Source: an uncultured Clostridia bacterium (GTDB taxonomy: Bacteria; Bacillota; Clostridia; TANB77; CAG-508). From it: 64,000 bases of DNA. Below the pieces are notes generated by a model. It searched no databases, was not told the DNA's origin, and saw only the letters and a list, made by a program, of their open reading frames with translations. The stretch lies in contig CALXXE010000004.1 in NCBI GenBank assembly GCA_944392605.1, forward strand, positions 62,001 to 126,000, read 5' to 3'. The position numbers and the translations under genes are program-made. Positions 1-8,860 of this stretch are shown here, one piece after another (the first letter of the stretch is position 1; each line of letters starts with the position of its first letter).

Positions 1-1391
1 ACCAAGGACAAGATACAGTATATTTACAAAAATTTGATGTGACAGGAGAGAGTTTATTTTGGCATCAGTATATGACAAATGTCTTAGCACCTTATAGTGA
101 GTCTAAATCAATATATACTGGATATAAAAATAGCAATTTATTAGATATTCCAATGAATTTTATTATTCCAATATATAATAACATGCCAGATATTCCAACA
201 CAAAGTCCTAGTATTGAACCAAGTAATTTTACAGATGACAATACAAATGTTTATTGTAATGCTACAAATGTAAATGTTAGAACAGGACCTGGAACTTCTT
301 ATGAAGTAATTACAATGCTACAAGAAGGAAATCAGATGACAAGAATAAAAAAAGGTGTTGGAACAGGTGATAGATGGGATATGATAAGACTTTCAAATGG
401 AATTATTGGTTATATTTCACAAAACTATGTAACAGAAGTGCCACCAGTACAGATAGAAAATATAGAAATAAGTTTAGATAATAATATTATACAAAAAGGA
501 GAAACTAAAAAATTAAATATTAAAATAACACCAGAAGAAGCAAAAGACCATAAAGTAATATATTCATCTAGTAATCCAAATATTGTAACAGTAGATAGTG
601 AAGGAAATTTAAGAGGAATAACAAGTGGAAAGGCAACTATAACAGTAAAAGCAGAAGAAAATAATGTGAAAGATATTATTGACATTGAAGTTTATAGTAA
701 AGTTACTAATATGCTAATAGATAATAGCGATGTTTATATGCAAGTAGGAGATACTTTTAAGATAAATGCAGAAGTTGAACCAGATGATGCAAATGAAAAA
801 GGTATTATTTTTGAAACTAGTAAAACTGATATAGTAACAGTAGATGAACATGGAAATTTAGAAGCAAAACAAGAAGGAACAGCTATTATTACAGTTAAAT
901 CAAAAGAAAATGAAGGAATTAAAAAAGAGTGTAAAGTAACGATAGTCAGAAAAATGGAAGATTCAGAAATACACTTTGATAGTTCTTTAACTGTAAATAG
1001 CCTAGAAATATCAGGAATAGATTATGATAAAAATAAAATATCTGATTTAAAAGGTTTAATTACAACAGATTTAGAATTAGAGTTTGTAAATTATAAAGGT
1101 GAAACTTTATCTGGCACTGATATTGTTGGAACTGGAAGTAAAATAATTGTAAAAGAAAATGGTGCTATTTTAAGAGAATATACAATTATAGTATATGGAG
1201 ACTCTAACGGAGATGGAAAGATAAATAGTGTTGATTTATTAGTATTACAACGTCATATCCTAGAAATACAAAGGTTAGATAATATATTTATGAAAGCAAG
1301 TAACGTAAGAAAAACATCTTCAAAACCAAGTTCTGTTGATTTACTATTAATTCAAAGACATATATTAGGACTTCAAGAAATAGAACAATAG
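1..1391 (+). CDS. C-terminal part of a secreted cell-wall glucosaminidase with SH3, Ig-like and dockerin domains (5' end outside window)
   Basis: The frame is open to the left edge, so the gene starts before the window. The first ~50 residues (YLQKFDV, LFWHQYMTNV, then IPIYNNMP) resemble the end of a clostridial N-acetylglucosaminidase catalytic domain, which cleaves peptidoglycan glycan strands. Next come a bacterial SH3 domain (NVRTGPGTSYEVI, wall binding), two Ig-like group 2 (BIG2) domains (ITPEEA...VDSEGNLRGITSGKATITV and a second copy), a spacer, and a C-terminal dockerin pair. The first dockerin loop is canonical (DSNGDGKINSVD); the second has lost most calcium ligands but keeps VDLLLIQRHILGL. 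The next gene encodes a cohesin-like membrane protein, so the dockerin probably docks the enzyme on the cell surface. The domain calls are confident; the exact enzyme is inferred from a short stretch. Confidence 0.8.
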   Translation, partial: QGQDTVYLQKFDVTGESLFWHQYMTNVLAPYSESKSIYTGYKNSNLLDIPMNFIIPIYNNMPDIPTQSPSIEPSNFTDDNTNVYCNATNVNVRTGPGTSYEVITMLQEGNQMTRIKKGVGTGDRWDMIRLSNGIIGYISQNYVTEVPPVQIENIEISLDNNIIQKGETKKLNIKITPEEAKDHKVIYSSSNPNIVTVDSEGNLRGITSGKATITVKAEENNVKDIIDIEVYSKVTNMLIDNSDVYMQVGDTFKINAEVEPDDANEKGIIFETSKTDIVTVDEHGNLEAKQEGTAIITVKSKENEGIKKECKVTIVRKMEDSEIHFDSSLTVNSLEISGIDYDKNKISDLKGLITTDLELEFVNYKGETLSGTDIVGTGSKIIVKENGAILREYTIIVYGDSNGDGKINSVDLLVLQRHILEIQRLDNIFMKASNVRKTSSKPSSVDLLLIQRHILGLQEIEQ

Positions 1392-1435
1392 GGACGTTTC
1401 ATTTTGTCGGTTTTCCGACACTTAGGGACACATCG
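1391..1435. repeat. Intergenic GGGACGTTTC repeat, partial copy
   Basis: Carries GGGACGTTTC and then TTAGGGACACA around a small TGTCGG/CCGACA inverted repeat. Both motifs recur in the intergenic elements near 5.2, 15.1 and 55.7 kb. It fills the gap between the dockerin and cohesin genes and ends just before the ribosome binding site of the latter. Confidence 0.6.
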
Positions 1436-1451
1436 TATAAAGGAGAGAAAC

Positions 1452-2762
1452 ATGGAGTTAAAAAATATAAACAAAAAAAATTTATTATTAATAATTTTCT
1501 TTCTTTTCTTAATAAATATAATTTCATCTTATAAAACTTATGCAAATACTACAGGAAATGTCTATTTGGAAAGTAATAAAGATGTTATTGAAATTAATGA
1601 AGAGATAGAAATTAGTGTTAATATAGATAATTTTAAAACTGCTGCTTTTACTTTATATCTTTATTTTGACGATAGTAAATTTGAATTTATAAAAGAAAAT
1701 AAAGAAGATAGTAATATAAATGTAGATAATAATAGAATTATTTGTGTTTGGTATGATAATCAAGGAGGAAATAGTCCAAGAAGCGGTAGCATAAAAACAT
1801 TTAAGTTTAAAGCAAAAGAAAATGGCTTGGCAACCTTTAATGTTAATGGAGAATTTTATACGGAAAAAGGTCAAGAAGTACAAACAACTTTTAAAGAAAA
1901 GCTAATACAGATTGGAAAAGAGGAAACGGCTTTAGAAAAACAAGCAAAAGAAGAAATAGGACAAGATGAAAATGTAAGTAATTCTAAACTTCAAAATCTA
2001 AGATTAAGCATAGAAGGTATGGTGCCGGAGTTTCAAAATGATATCTTTGATTATTATTTAACAGTAAAAAATAATGTAAAAGATATTGAAGTTTTAGCAA
2101 CAGCAGAAAATAATGATGCGCAAGTAGAAGTTACAGGAAATGAAAACTTACAAAATGGTTTAAATCTAATAAAAGTACAAGTAACATCACCTGATAAAAC
2201 AAGTAGTAACACATATCTAATTAATGTAACAAAAACAGATGATATAGAATCGGCAAATACTAATTTGGAAACTCTTGCAATTGAAAATTATCTTCTTTAT
2301 CCAGCTTTTGATACAACTAATACTAATTACAATGTAGAAGTAGGAAACAATACAGAACAAATAAACTTGCTTGCAATACCAGAAGATGAAAATGCAACAG
2401 TAGAAATAAATAAAGATGATACACTTAAGGAAGGTAACAATACTATTAAAATTACAGTCACTGCAAGAAATGGTTTTACAAAAAAAGAATACAATATAAA
2501 TGTTTATAAAAGAAATAGTGAAGAAGAAGCTAAATACCAAGAAGAACAAATAGACAACCAAGAAAAATTAAATCAAATTTATGAAGTGCAAAAAACAAGT
2601 AAAGAACAAGAACAAAACAAAAAAGACCAAAAAGAAATAGAAAATAATGAACAAGAAGGAAAAGAAGAAAGAAATCGTCTAGTCGCATTTTTTACGCTTA
2701 TTGCAATAGTTTTAATTCTTACAAGTATTTCTATTCTATCTAAAAAAAGAAAAAATAAATAA
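1452..2762 (+). CDS. Membrane-anchored cohesin-type surface protein with two cadherin-like domains
   Basis: Start chosen at ATG 1452 behind AAAGGAGAG; an upstream TTG at 1404 has no binding site. About 436 residues: a signal peptide (Lys-rich, then hydrophobic LLLIIFFLFLINII), a cohesin-like beta-sandwich (about residues 33-155, TGNVYLESNKDVIEINEEIE through the LATFNVNGEF strand), two cadherin-like beta-sandwich repeats (LRLSIEGMVPEFQNDIFDYY and LAIENYLLYPAFDTTNTNY), a charged Glu/Gln/Lys coil, and a C-terminal membrane helix (VAFFTLIAIVLILTSISIL) with a short basic tail. The protein is therefore held in the membrane with its cohesin outside. The gene just upstream ends in a dockerin, so the two probably form a receptor-ligand pair. 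The cohesin assignment rests on fold-like features and the neighbour, not on a computed match. Confidence 0.75.
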   Translation: MELKNINKKNLLLIIFFLFLINIISSYKTYANTTGNVYLESNKDVIEINEEIEISVNIDNFKTAAFTLYLYFDDSKFEFIKENKEDSNINVDNNRIICVWYDNQGGNSPRSGSIKTFKFKAKENGLATFNVNGEFYTEKGQEVQTTFKEKLIQIGKEETALEKQAKEEIGQDENVSNSKLQNLRLSIEGMVPEFQNDIFDYYLTVKNNVKDIEVLATAENNDAQVEVTGNENLQNGLNLIKVQVTSPDKTSSNTYLINVTKTDDIESANTNLETLAIENYLLYPAFDTTNTNYNVEVGNNTEQINLLAIPEDENATVEINKDDTLKEGNNTIKITVTARNGFTKKEYNINVYKRNSEEEAKYQEEQIDNQEKLNQIYEVQKTSKEQEQNKKDQKEIENNEQEGKEERNRLVAFFTLIAIVLILTSISILSKKRKNK

Positions 2763-2843
2763 GAAAAGGAAAAATGTAATCCTTTTGTAATAAAAATAAA
2801 AAAATAATGGTATAATAAGGAAAAGAAATTAAGGAGGTTTATT

Positions 2844-3921
2844 ATGGATAGAAAAGTTAGGGTAGTTCAATATGGAACTGGAAAAATGAGTGTGTATACA
2901 ATGAGGTATGTATATGAAAAAGGCGGAGAAATAGTAGGAGCAATAGATGTGAATCCAGATGTTATAGGAAAAGATATTGGAGAGATAATGGGGTGTGAAG
3001 ATAAAGAAGTTAAAGTTGTCGGTTTAGATGAAGCTGAAAAAATGCTTAGTGAAACAAAACCAGATGTTGTGATAGTTACAACAATGAGTTTAATAAAAGA
3101 TGTAGAAGAAGCATTAATGTTATGTGCAAAATTAGGATTAAATGCAATAACAACATGTGAAGAGGCATTTTATCCTGAAAATTCAAATCCAGGAATTACT
3201 ACAGCAATAGATAAATTGGCAAAAGAGAATAATTGTACAATTACAGGAACAGGATACCAAGATATATATTGGGGAGAATTAATATCTGCAATTGGAGGTT
3301 CAACACATAAAATAACAAAAATAAAAGGAAGCTCAAGTTATAATGTAGAAGATTATGGAATTGCATTAGCAAGAGCCCATGGTGCAGGACTTACACTTGA
3401 AGAATTTGATAGGGAAGTCGCAAGTTTAGATAGAATAAGTGATGAAGAAAGAAGAAAAATAATAGAAAGTGGAGAATATGCACCTTCATATATGTGGAAT
3501 GTTAATGGTTGGTTATGCTCAAAATTAGGATTAACAGTAGAATCACAAACTCAAGAATGTGTACCACAAATAGCAAAAAGAGATATTTTCTCAAGTACAT
3601 TAAATATGACAGTAAAGAAAGGCGATAGCACAGGAATGAGTGCTGTTGTTACAACAAAAACTAAAGAAGGAATTACATTAGAAACACAATGCATCCGGAA
3701 AAGTATATGATGAAGATGAATTTGATAGGAATGAATGGACAATAGAAGGAGAGCCAACTACAACAATAATAGTGGAAAAGCCAAATACAGTAGAATTAAC
3801 ATGTGCAACAGTAGTAAATAGAATACCAGATGTTATGAATTCTAAAGCAGGTTATGTACCAACAAATGAGATGGATGAATTAAAATATAGAGTAAAACCA
3901 TTAAATGAATATGTAAAATAG
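2844..3921 (+). CDS. 2,4-diaminopentanoate dehydrogenase-like NAD(P)-dependent oxidoreductase, +1 frameshift at in-frame CGG
   Basis: The N-terminus (VRVVQYGTGKMSVYTMRYV, then IDVNPDVIGKDIG) is the Rossmann fold of the dihydrodipicolinate reductase-like family that includes diaminopentanoate dehydrogenase of clostridial ornithine fermentation. The zero frame ends at TGA 3708-3710 after 288 codons. The family's C-terminal part follows in the +1 frame: GKVYDEDEFDRNEW, IEGEPTTTI, LTCATVVNRIPDV, to a TAG at 3919. The switch lies at CGG 3696-3698: reading ATC, skipping C, then GGA AAA GTA gives QCI-GKVY, as expected for the family. The restored protein has 358 residues, close to normal family length. 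Binding site AAGGAGG at 2832. Either a one-base insertion or a translational +1 shift; the same pattern occurs in three other genes here. Substrate specificity is not proven. Confidence 0.75.
3696..3698 (+). other. Putative +1 frameshift site (in-frame CGG) in the dehydrogenase gene
   Basis: Zero-frame context TGC ATC CGG AAA AGT ATA TGA; homologous frame TGC ATC (C) GGA AAA GTA TAT. A zero-frame stop follows nine bases after the CGG. This is the only in-frame CGG in the gene. Confidence 0.7.
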
Positions 3922-4029
3922 AAGCACAATAAAATATAAAAAATGCTAAAAACTGTTGTAAAAAAACAAATTATTGATATAATAATATTTGATAAACAAA
4001 TTGTAAAACTAATATGAGGAGGAATTTTT

Positions 4030-5175
4030 ATGTTAAAAAAAGTAGGAATATTAGCAAATGGAGGAGACGTATCAGGATTTAATGCAGTAATAAGAGCGAT
4101 AGTAAAAACAGCAGAAAATCACGGAGTAGAATGCTATGGAATAATAGATGGATATAATGGATTAATAAAGAAAGATTACGAATTATTAAGTACAGCAGAA
4201 GGTGGAGAGGCATTAGGAATTTTACCAAAAGGTGGATCAATTATAGGTTCATCAACAAATGCTAACCTTTTTAATTATAAAGTTGTAAATGAAGATGGGA
4301 GTGTAGAATATAAAGATTTATCAGATGAAGCGATTCAAAATATAAAAGACTTTGGATTTGATTGTATATTTACACTTGGAGGAGATGGAACACAAAAGTC
4401 AGCAAGAGACTTCTCAACAAAAGGCGTAAATGTAATAGGAGTACCTAAAACAATTGATAATGATGTTGCATGTACTGAAATAACATTTGGATATAATACA
4501 GCAGTATCAGTTGCAATGGAAGCTTTAGATAGATTACACACAACAGGAGCAACACATCATAGAATAATGGTATTAGAAGTAATGGGAAGATATGCAGGTT
4601 GGATAGCATTAGAATCAGCAATAGCAGGAGGTGCAGATGTAGCATTAATTCCTGAAATACCATATGATATAAACAAAGTTGCAAGTAAAATAGAAAACAG
4701 AAAGAAAAGAGGAAAAAACTTTAGTGTAGTTGTAGTAGCAGAAGGTGCAAAACCAATAGGTGGAGAACTTACAGTGATGAATACTAGAGATAATGGTGCT
4801 GGTGTAGATAATACAAAACTTGGTGGAATAGGACAGGTAGTTGCACAACAATTACAACAATTAACTGGATTAGAGGCAAGAAATACAACTTTAGGTTATA
4901 TGCAAAGAGGAGGAACACCAACAGCATTTGATAGAGTATTATCAACAAAATACGGAACAAAAGCAATGGAATTAGCATTAGAAGGAAAATTTGGAACACT
5001 TGCAGTAATTAAAAATGGTAGACTAGATTCAGTTCCATTAGAAGATGTTGTAGGAAACAATACGAAAATAGGAGCAGTATCAGGTAATACAGAAGAAAGC
5101 AACTTAAGAAAAGTAACAATGGATGATGATTTAGTAAAAACAGCAAGAGATATAGGAATAAATTTAGGAGATTAA
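4030..5175 (+). CDS. pfkA: 6-phosphofructokinase
   Basis: Phosphorylates fructose 6-phosphate in glycolysis. The N-terminal GILANGGDVSGFNAVIRAIV phosphate-binding loop, the LGGDGTQKSA motif, the catalytic PKTIDNDV loop, the substrate loop VMGRYAGW (~residue 180) and the late QRGGTPTAFDR segment are all present. 381 residues is typical of the longer group III enzymes. Gly in GGDG is the ATP-type residue, whereas Lys in PKTIDND is usual in pyrophosphate-dependent and mixed enzymes, so the phosphoryl donor cannot be fixed from the motifs. Strong binding site TGAGGAGG before ATG 4030. It stands alone between the split dehydrogenase and a repeat element. Confidence 0.93.
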   Translation: MLKKVGILANGGDVSGFNAVIRAIVKTAENHGVECYGIIDGYNGLIKKDYELLSTAEGGEALGILPKGGSIIGSSTNANLFNYKVVNEDGSVEYKDLSDEAIQNIKDFGFDCIFTLGGDGTQKSARDFSTKGVNVIGVPKTIDNDVACTEITFGYNTAVSVAMEALDRLHTTGATHHRIMVLEVMGRYAGWIALESAIAGGADVALIPEIPYDINKVASKIENRKKRGKNFSVVVVAEGAKPIGGELTVMNTRDNGAGVDNTKLGGIGQVVAQQLQQLTGLEARNTTLGYMQRGGTPTAFDRVLSTKYGTKAMELALEGKFGTLAVIKNGRLDSVPLEDVVGNNTKIGAVSGNTEESNLRKVTMDDDLVKTARDIGINLGD

Positions 5176-5181
5176 TGTTAA

Positions 5182-5240
5182 TTTCGCGTTAGGGACGTTT
5201 CTCATGAGTAAAAAAATTCGCAAAGGAAATGTCCCTAATT
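5182..5240. repeat. Intergenic GGGACGTTTC hairpin repeat
   Basis: ATTTCGCGTTAGGGACGTTTC on the left and CGCAAAGGAAATGTCCCTAA on the right; the two halves are inverted copies and can pair into a hairpin. Almost the same sequence occurs at 55677-55735 after accA, and its parts occur within the spoIIA operon. It follows the phosphofructokinase stop codon and could also terminate transcription. Confidence 0.75.
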
Positions 5241-5244
5241 TTTG

Positions 5245-5274
5245 TATTACTTAAAGTCGACTTTAAATAATACA
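5245..5274. promoter_or_regulatory. 30-bp near-perfect palindrome upstream of the FIST gene
   Basis: Centred on TTAAAGTCGACTTTAA (5251-5266), flanked by GTATTA and TAATAC, giving 14 of 15 matching positions per arm. No T-run follows, so it looks more like an operator or cruciform than a terminator. It lies about 100 bp before the FIST start and about 60 bp before a TATAAT (5334-5339). Confidence 0.5.
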
Positions 5275-5373
5275 TTTTCATTACATTTATATTACATTTT
5301 TGTATCTTTAATAGTAAAAAAAGGTTAATATGTTATAATTTGGGTAGAATAAAATTACAAAGGAGGAGTAATT

Positions 5374-6540
5374 ATGTTAAAATCAAACGTAGCATGGAGT
5401 ACAAACGAAAATAGTTATGAACAAGGAAAGGAAACAGCAGCTAAAGCAGTTGTTGATTTAGTAGAAACTAAAGTTGCCTTTTTATATACATCAGTAGATA
5501 GTGATGTTAAAGAAGTTTTAGAAGGAGCTAAATCAGAATTAGGAACTGCACCAATAATCGGGTGTACATCTAGTGCAGGAATTATTACGCCAGATGGATT
5601 TGTTACAGGAGAAAAAGGATTTACAGGAATATTAGCTTTGGGAGATCCAGACTTAAAAGTAGGAGTTGCAGGTTCTGAAAGAGGAAAAGATCCAAGAGAA
5701 ACAGGAAGAAAACTAGCAAAAGAAGCAATGGAAAATGCAGGAGAAGATTGTGTACCAGCTTATTTCTATATGGTTGCATCACCAGCGGAAGAAGAGGAAT
5801 ACATCAAAGGTATAGAAGATGTAGTAGGAAGGGTTCCAATCTTTGGTGGTAGTAGCGCAGATAATACAGTAGAAGGAAAATGGAGCATTTATACAAATGA
5901 TAAAATATTTAGTGATGGAGCAGCAATAGCTTTCTTCTACACGGATAAAAAGATGGGAAATGTATTTACAGGAGCTTATAATGAAACAACAAATTCAGGG
6001 GTGATTACAAAAATAAAAGGAAAAAGAACTCTAGTAGAAATTGATGGAGTTCCAGCTCAAAAGAAATATGCAGAATGGACAGGAGCAAAAGCAAAAGATT
6101 TGAAAGAGGACAATTTATTAGTAACAACAATTACAAAACCTTTGGGAGTAAAAGATAGATTAGGCGATTTAATAGCTATACGTCATCCAATGTATGGAAA
6201 TAAAGATGGTTCAATGAACATTGGAGCAAATTTAGCAGTAAATACAGCAGTGATACAAATGGAAGCAACAGTTGATGAGCTTATCAATTCAACAGGAAAA
6301 ACAATGAAAGAGTTAAATAAAGAAATGGATGGAGATATTGGAGCATATCTACTTGTTCATTGTGGAGGAAGAAGATTAGGAATAGGAGATAGAATAGACG
6401 AAGTTGCAAAACAATTAAAGAAAGAAGCAAAAGGAGTACCATTCATTGGAGTATTTACATTTGGTGAATATGGAGTAAAAGATCATGGCTCAAACACAAC
6501 AGGTGGATTAATGTTATCATTTACAGCATTTAGTAAATGA
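5374..6540 (+). CDS. FIST N/FIST C domain ligand-sensing protein
   Basis: 388 residues spanning FIST_N (residues ~25-215, with the APIIGCTSSAGIIT and VPIFGGSSADNTV signature loops) and FIST_C (to the end, with HCGGRRLGIGDRIDEV and FIGVFTFGEYG). FIST proteins are cytoplasmic sensors thought to bind small ligands such as amino acids and to feed signalling systems. There is no signal peptide, membrane segment or attached kinase. Good binding site AAAGGAGGAG before ATG 5374. It precedes an aldehyde dehydrogenase in the same direction with no terminator visible between, so the two may be co-transcribed. Ligand unknown. Confidence 0.85.
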   Translation: MLKSNVAWSTNENSYEQGKETAAKAVVDLVETKVAFLYTSVDSDVKEVLEGAKSELGTAPIIGCTSSAGIITPDGFVTGEKGFTGILALGDPDLKVGVAGSERGKDPRETGRKLAKEAMENAGEDCVPAYFYMVASPAEEEEYIKGIEDVVGRVPIFGGSSADNTVEGKWSIYTNDKIFSDGAAIAFFYTDKKMGNVFTGAYNETTNSGVITKIKGKRTLVEIDGVPAQKKYAEWTGAKAKDLKEDNLLVTTITKPLGVKDRLGDLIAIRHPMYGNKDGSMNIGANLAVNTAVIQMEATVDELINSTGKTMKELNKEMDGDIGAYLLVHCGGRRLGIGDRIDEVAKQLKKEAKGVPFIGVFTFGEYGVKDHGSNTTGGLMLSFTAFSK

Positions 6541-6651
6541 AGAGAAGGGAAAAAACCACAAAACGGAAAGAGTTATGTATGTACATTAGAAAATTTTGAA
6601 GATGGAACACAAAAGGTGTGTAAACCTGTAAATAATAAGGAGGGCGCAAGC

Positions 6652-8085
6652 ATGAAAAATTTAATAGGTTATGAATGGAAAGATGCTTCTAATGGAGCAA
6701 CAATAGAAGTTGTTAATCCAGCAACTCAAGAATTAATAGATACAGTACCAAATGTAACAGATGAAGATGTAGATGAAGCTGTAAAAGTAGCAATGATAGA
6801 ACAAAAAAAATGGGAAAAAGTATCTATATATGATAGAGCAGATATTTTATATAAATTTGTTGATCTAATAGAAGAAAATAAAGAAAGATTAGCAACACTT
6901 CTATCAAATGAAACAGGAAAGCCAATAAGAGAAGCAAGAGGTGAAATTGCAAACGTAAGAATAGGAACAAGAGGATTTATAGAAAAAGCAAAACACTTAT
7001 ATGGAAAAAGTATTCCAGAAGGAACAGAAGCAGGACAAGAAAAAACAATACAATTTACAAAAAGATATCCAATTGGAGTAATAGCAGCAATTATACCATT
7101 TAACTTCCCAAGTGATTTGTTCTGTCAAAAAGTGCCACCAGCATTAATGATGGGAAATAGTATAATTGTAAAACCATCAAACTATAATCCTTTAACATTA
7201 ATTGAATATGTAAAATTAATGATTGAAGCAGGAGTGCCAGCAGGATGCATTCAAATATTAACAGGAGATGGACCAACAGCAGGACAAGCTCTAGCTAGAC
7301 ATCCTGGAGTACATTTAGTGTCTTTAACAGGTGGAACAGCAGCTGGAATTCAAACAATGGGAACAGCATCTCAAAATTTAACACATGTTATGTTAGAGCT
7401 AGGTGGAAATGATGCATTTATTTTCTTAGAAGATGGAGACATGGATTTAGCTGTAAAAGAAACAATCTGGGGAAGATTATATAATGGTGGACAAGTATGT
7501 TGTGCAAGTAAGAGATTCTTAATTCACAATTCAAGAAAACAAGAATTTATTGACAGAATGAAAGAAGTAATAGATGGCTTAAAAGTTGGAGACCCAATGC
7601 AAGAAGATACAGATATGGGACCAATGATTAATATAAATGCAGCAAAGAGAATTGAAGAACAAGTAAACCAAATGGTAGCAGAAGGAGCAACAGTAGTTTG
7701 CGGAGGAAGAAGAGAAGATGCTTACTACTATCCAACAATACTAGATAATGTAACAAAAGATATGGAAGTTGCAAAAGATATGGAAATATTCGGTCCAGTA
7801 ATTTCTGTAATCGGATTTGATGATGTTGAAGAAGCAATCGAAATTGCTAACCAATCTTCATATGGATTATGTGGATGTGTTATTTCAAAGGATGTATCAA
7901 GAGCAATGAAAATAGCAGATAGATTAGAATGTGGTGGAGCAGTAGTAAATGGAGCAAGCTTCTATCGTTCATTCGAAATGCCATTTGGAGGATGGAAACA
8001 TTCAGGAATTGGTAATGAAGGCGTTATGACAACATTAGAAGAAATGTCAAGACTAAAAACAATAGTATTAAAGAATATTTTATAA
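6652..8085 (+). CDS. NAD(P)-dependent aldehyde dehydrogenase
   Basis: Oxidises an aldehyde to the acid. Start ATG 6652 behind AAGGAGGG; an in-frame GTG at 6616 lacks a site. 477 residues of the ALDH superfamily: IPFNFPSDLFCQKV and KPSNYNPL (cofactor side), LTGGTAAG, the glutamate in LELGGNDA, the catalytic Cys in GGQVCCASKRF, and EIFGPVISV near the C-terminus. It resembles succinate-semialdehyde/lactaldehyde-type enzymes. A FucO-like alcohol dehydrogenase lies two genes downstream, so both may act on the same aldehyde. Substrate not determinable from sequence. Confidence 0.9.
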   Translation: MKNLIGYEWKDASNGATIEVVNPATQELIDTVPNVTDEDVDEAVKVAMIEQKKWEKVSIYDRADILYKFVDLIEENKERLATLLSNETGKPIREARGEIANVRIGTRGFIEKAKHLYGKSIPEGTEAGQEKTIQFTKRYPIGVIAAIIPFNFPSDLFCQKVPPALMMGNSIIVKPSNYNPLTLIEYVKLMIEAGVPAGCIQILTGDGPTAGQALARHPGVHLVSLTGGTAAGIQTMGTASQNLTHVMLELGGNDAFIFLEDGDMDLAVKETIWGRLYNGGQVCCASKRFLIHNSRKQEFIDRMKEVIDGLKVGDPMQEDTDMGPMININAAKRIEEQVNQMVAEGATVVCGGRREDAYYYPTILDNVTKDMEVAKDMEIFGPVISVIGFDDVEEAIEIANQSSYGLCGCVISKDVSRAMKIADRLECGGAVVNGASFYRSFEMPFGGWKHSGIGNEGVMTTLEEMSRLKTIVLKNIL

Positions 8086-8090
8086 TATAA

Positions 8091-8147
8091 TGTCCGATGG
8101 AGATATTTCTATAATAAAGGAAGTATCTCCTATAGGACAAATTTTTT
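8091..8147 (+). terminator. Rho-independent terminator after the aldehyde dehydrogenase
   Basis: Long interrupted hairpin: TGTCC-GAT-GGAGATATTTC pairs with GAAGTATCTCC-TAT-AGGACA, followed by A and six T. Confidence 0.75.
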
Positions 8148-8162
8148 GAAAAAGGTGATTTG

Positions 8163-8816
8163 ATGGATAAGAAGAAAAAAGTAGTACTCATTTCAGTACT
8201 TGCCACTGTTATTTTATTAGTTATTGTAGGAGTAGTTTGGTATTTTATAGCAAATAATAACAGTAATAGTAATTCTAATAATCAAGGAATAGCTGAAGTG
8301 AGTAGATTATATGAAACATTGCAAACAAGTAGCGTTTTTAGTTTTGAATTAACATCAGATAGTGGAAATCATAAGTATTATGCGAAATCAAATGATATGG
8401 CTTATATAGATACAATTTATGATGATGAAGAGACTAAATATATAATAAAAGATGGAAATACATATTTTTTGGTAGATGATACAAAAACTTATTATACATA
8501 TTCTAATAATCAAACAAATTTAAATATGGTAACAAGAGGATTAGAAAGAATCAAAGATTTAGAATACCAAACAGGAAGAGAAAAGATAAATAATAAAAAT
8601 TATTATTATGAAGAATATACAGGACTAACAGATTTTGCAATGGGAGATTTTACAGAAGATTCTGAAGATGTAAAAACTAGATTTTATTTTGATAATGATG
8701 AATTAGTATATATAAAAACCATTGAAGGCGATAAACAAGAATTATTAGAAGTAAATATTTCTTATGATGTAGATCAAAATTCATTCCAAATACCATCAGA
8801 TTATAATGAAGCTTAA
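8163..8816 (+). CDS. Membrane-anchored extracytoplasmic protein of unknown function
   Basis: Start ATG 8163 behind AAAGGTGATTTG. 217 residues: basic N-terminus (MDKKKK), one membrane helix (VVLISVLATVILLVIVGVVWYFI, ~6-28), an Asn/Ser-rich linker (NNNSNSNSNN) and an outside domain of repeated short beta strands rich in Tyr and Asp (KYYAKSNDMAYIDTIYDDEE, YYYEEYTG). The fold may be LolA/LppX-like, an impression only. It sits between the aldehyde dehydrogenase and fucO-like genes, in its own unit after a terminator. No function is assigned. Confidence 0.75.
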   Translation: MDKKKKVVLISVLATVILLVIVGVVWYFIANNNSNSNSNNQGIAEVSRLYETLQTSSVFSFELTSDSGNHKYYAKSNDMAYIDTIYDDEETKYIIKDGNTYFLVDDTKTYYTYSNNQTNLNMVTRGLERIKDLEYQTGREKINNKNYYYEEYTGLTDFAMGDFTEDSEDVKTRFYFDNDELVYIKTIEGDKQELLEVNISYDVDQNSFQIPSDYNEA

Positions 8817-8860
8817 AATAAAAGGGATATATAAATAAAAATAAAGAGGAGGAATTTAAA

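Noticed and set aside
3690..3921. Explaining the four split genes as sequencing errors
   Set aside because: All four breaks are +1, all lie at in-frame CGG, none is in a homopolymer longer than four bases, and no comparable break occurs at other codons. Still, I cannot exclude it without read data.
6541..6651. Possible read-through of the FIST stop codon: the frame stays open for 37 codons into the aldehyde dehydrogenase start
   Set aside because: The dehydrogenase has its own strong binding site, and the joining peptide resembles no domain; an open stretch of this length can be chance.
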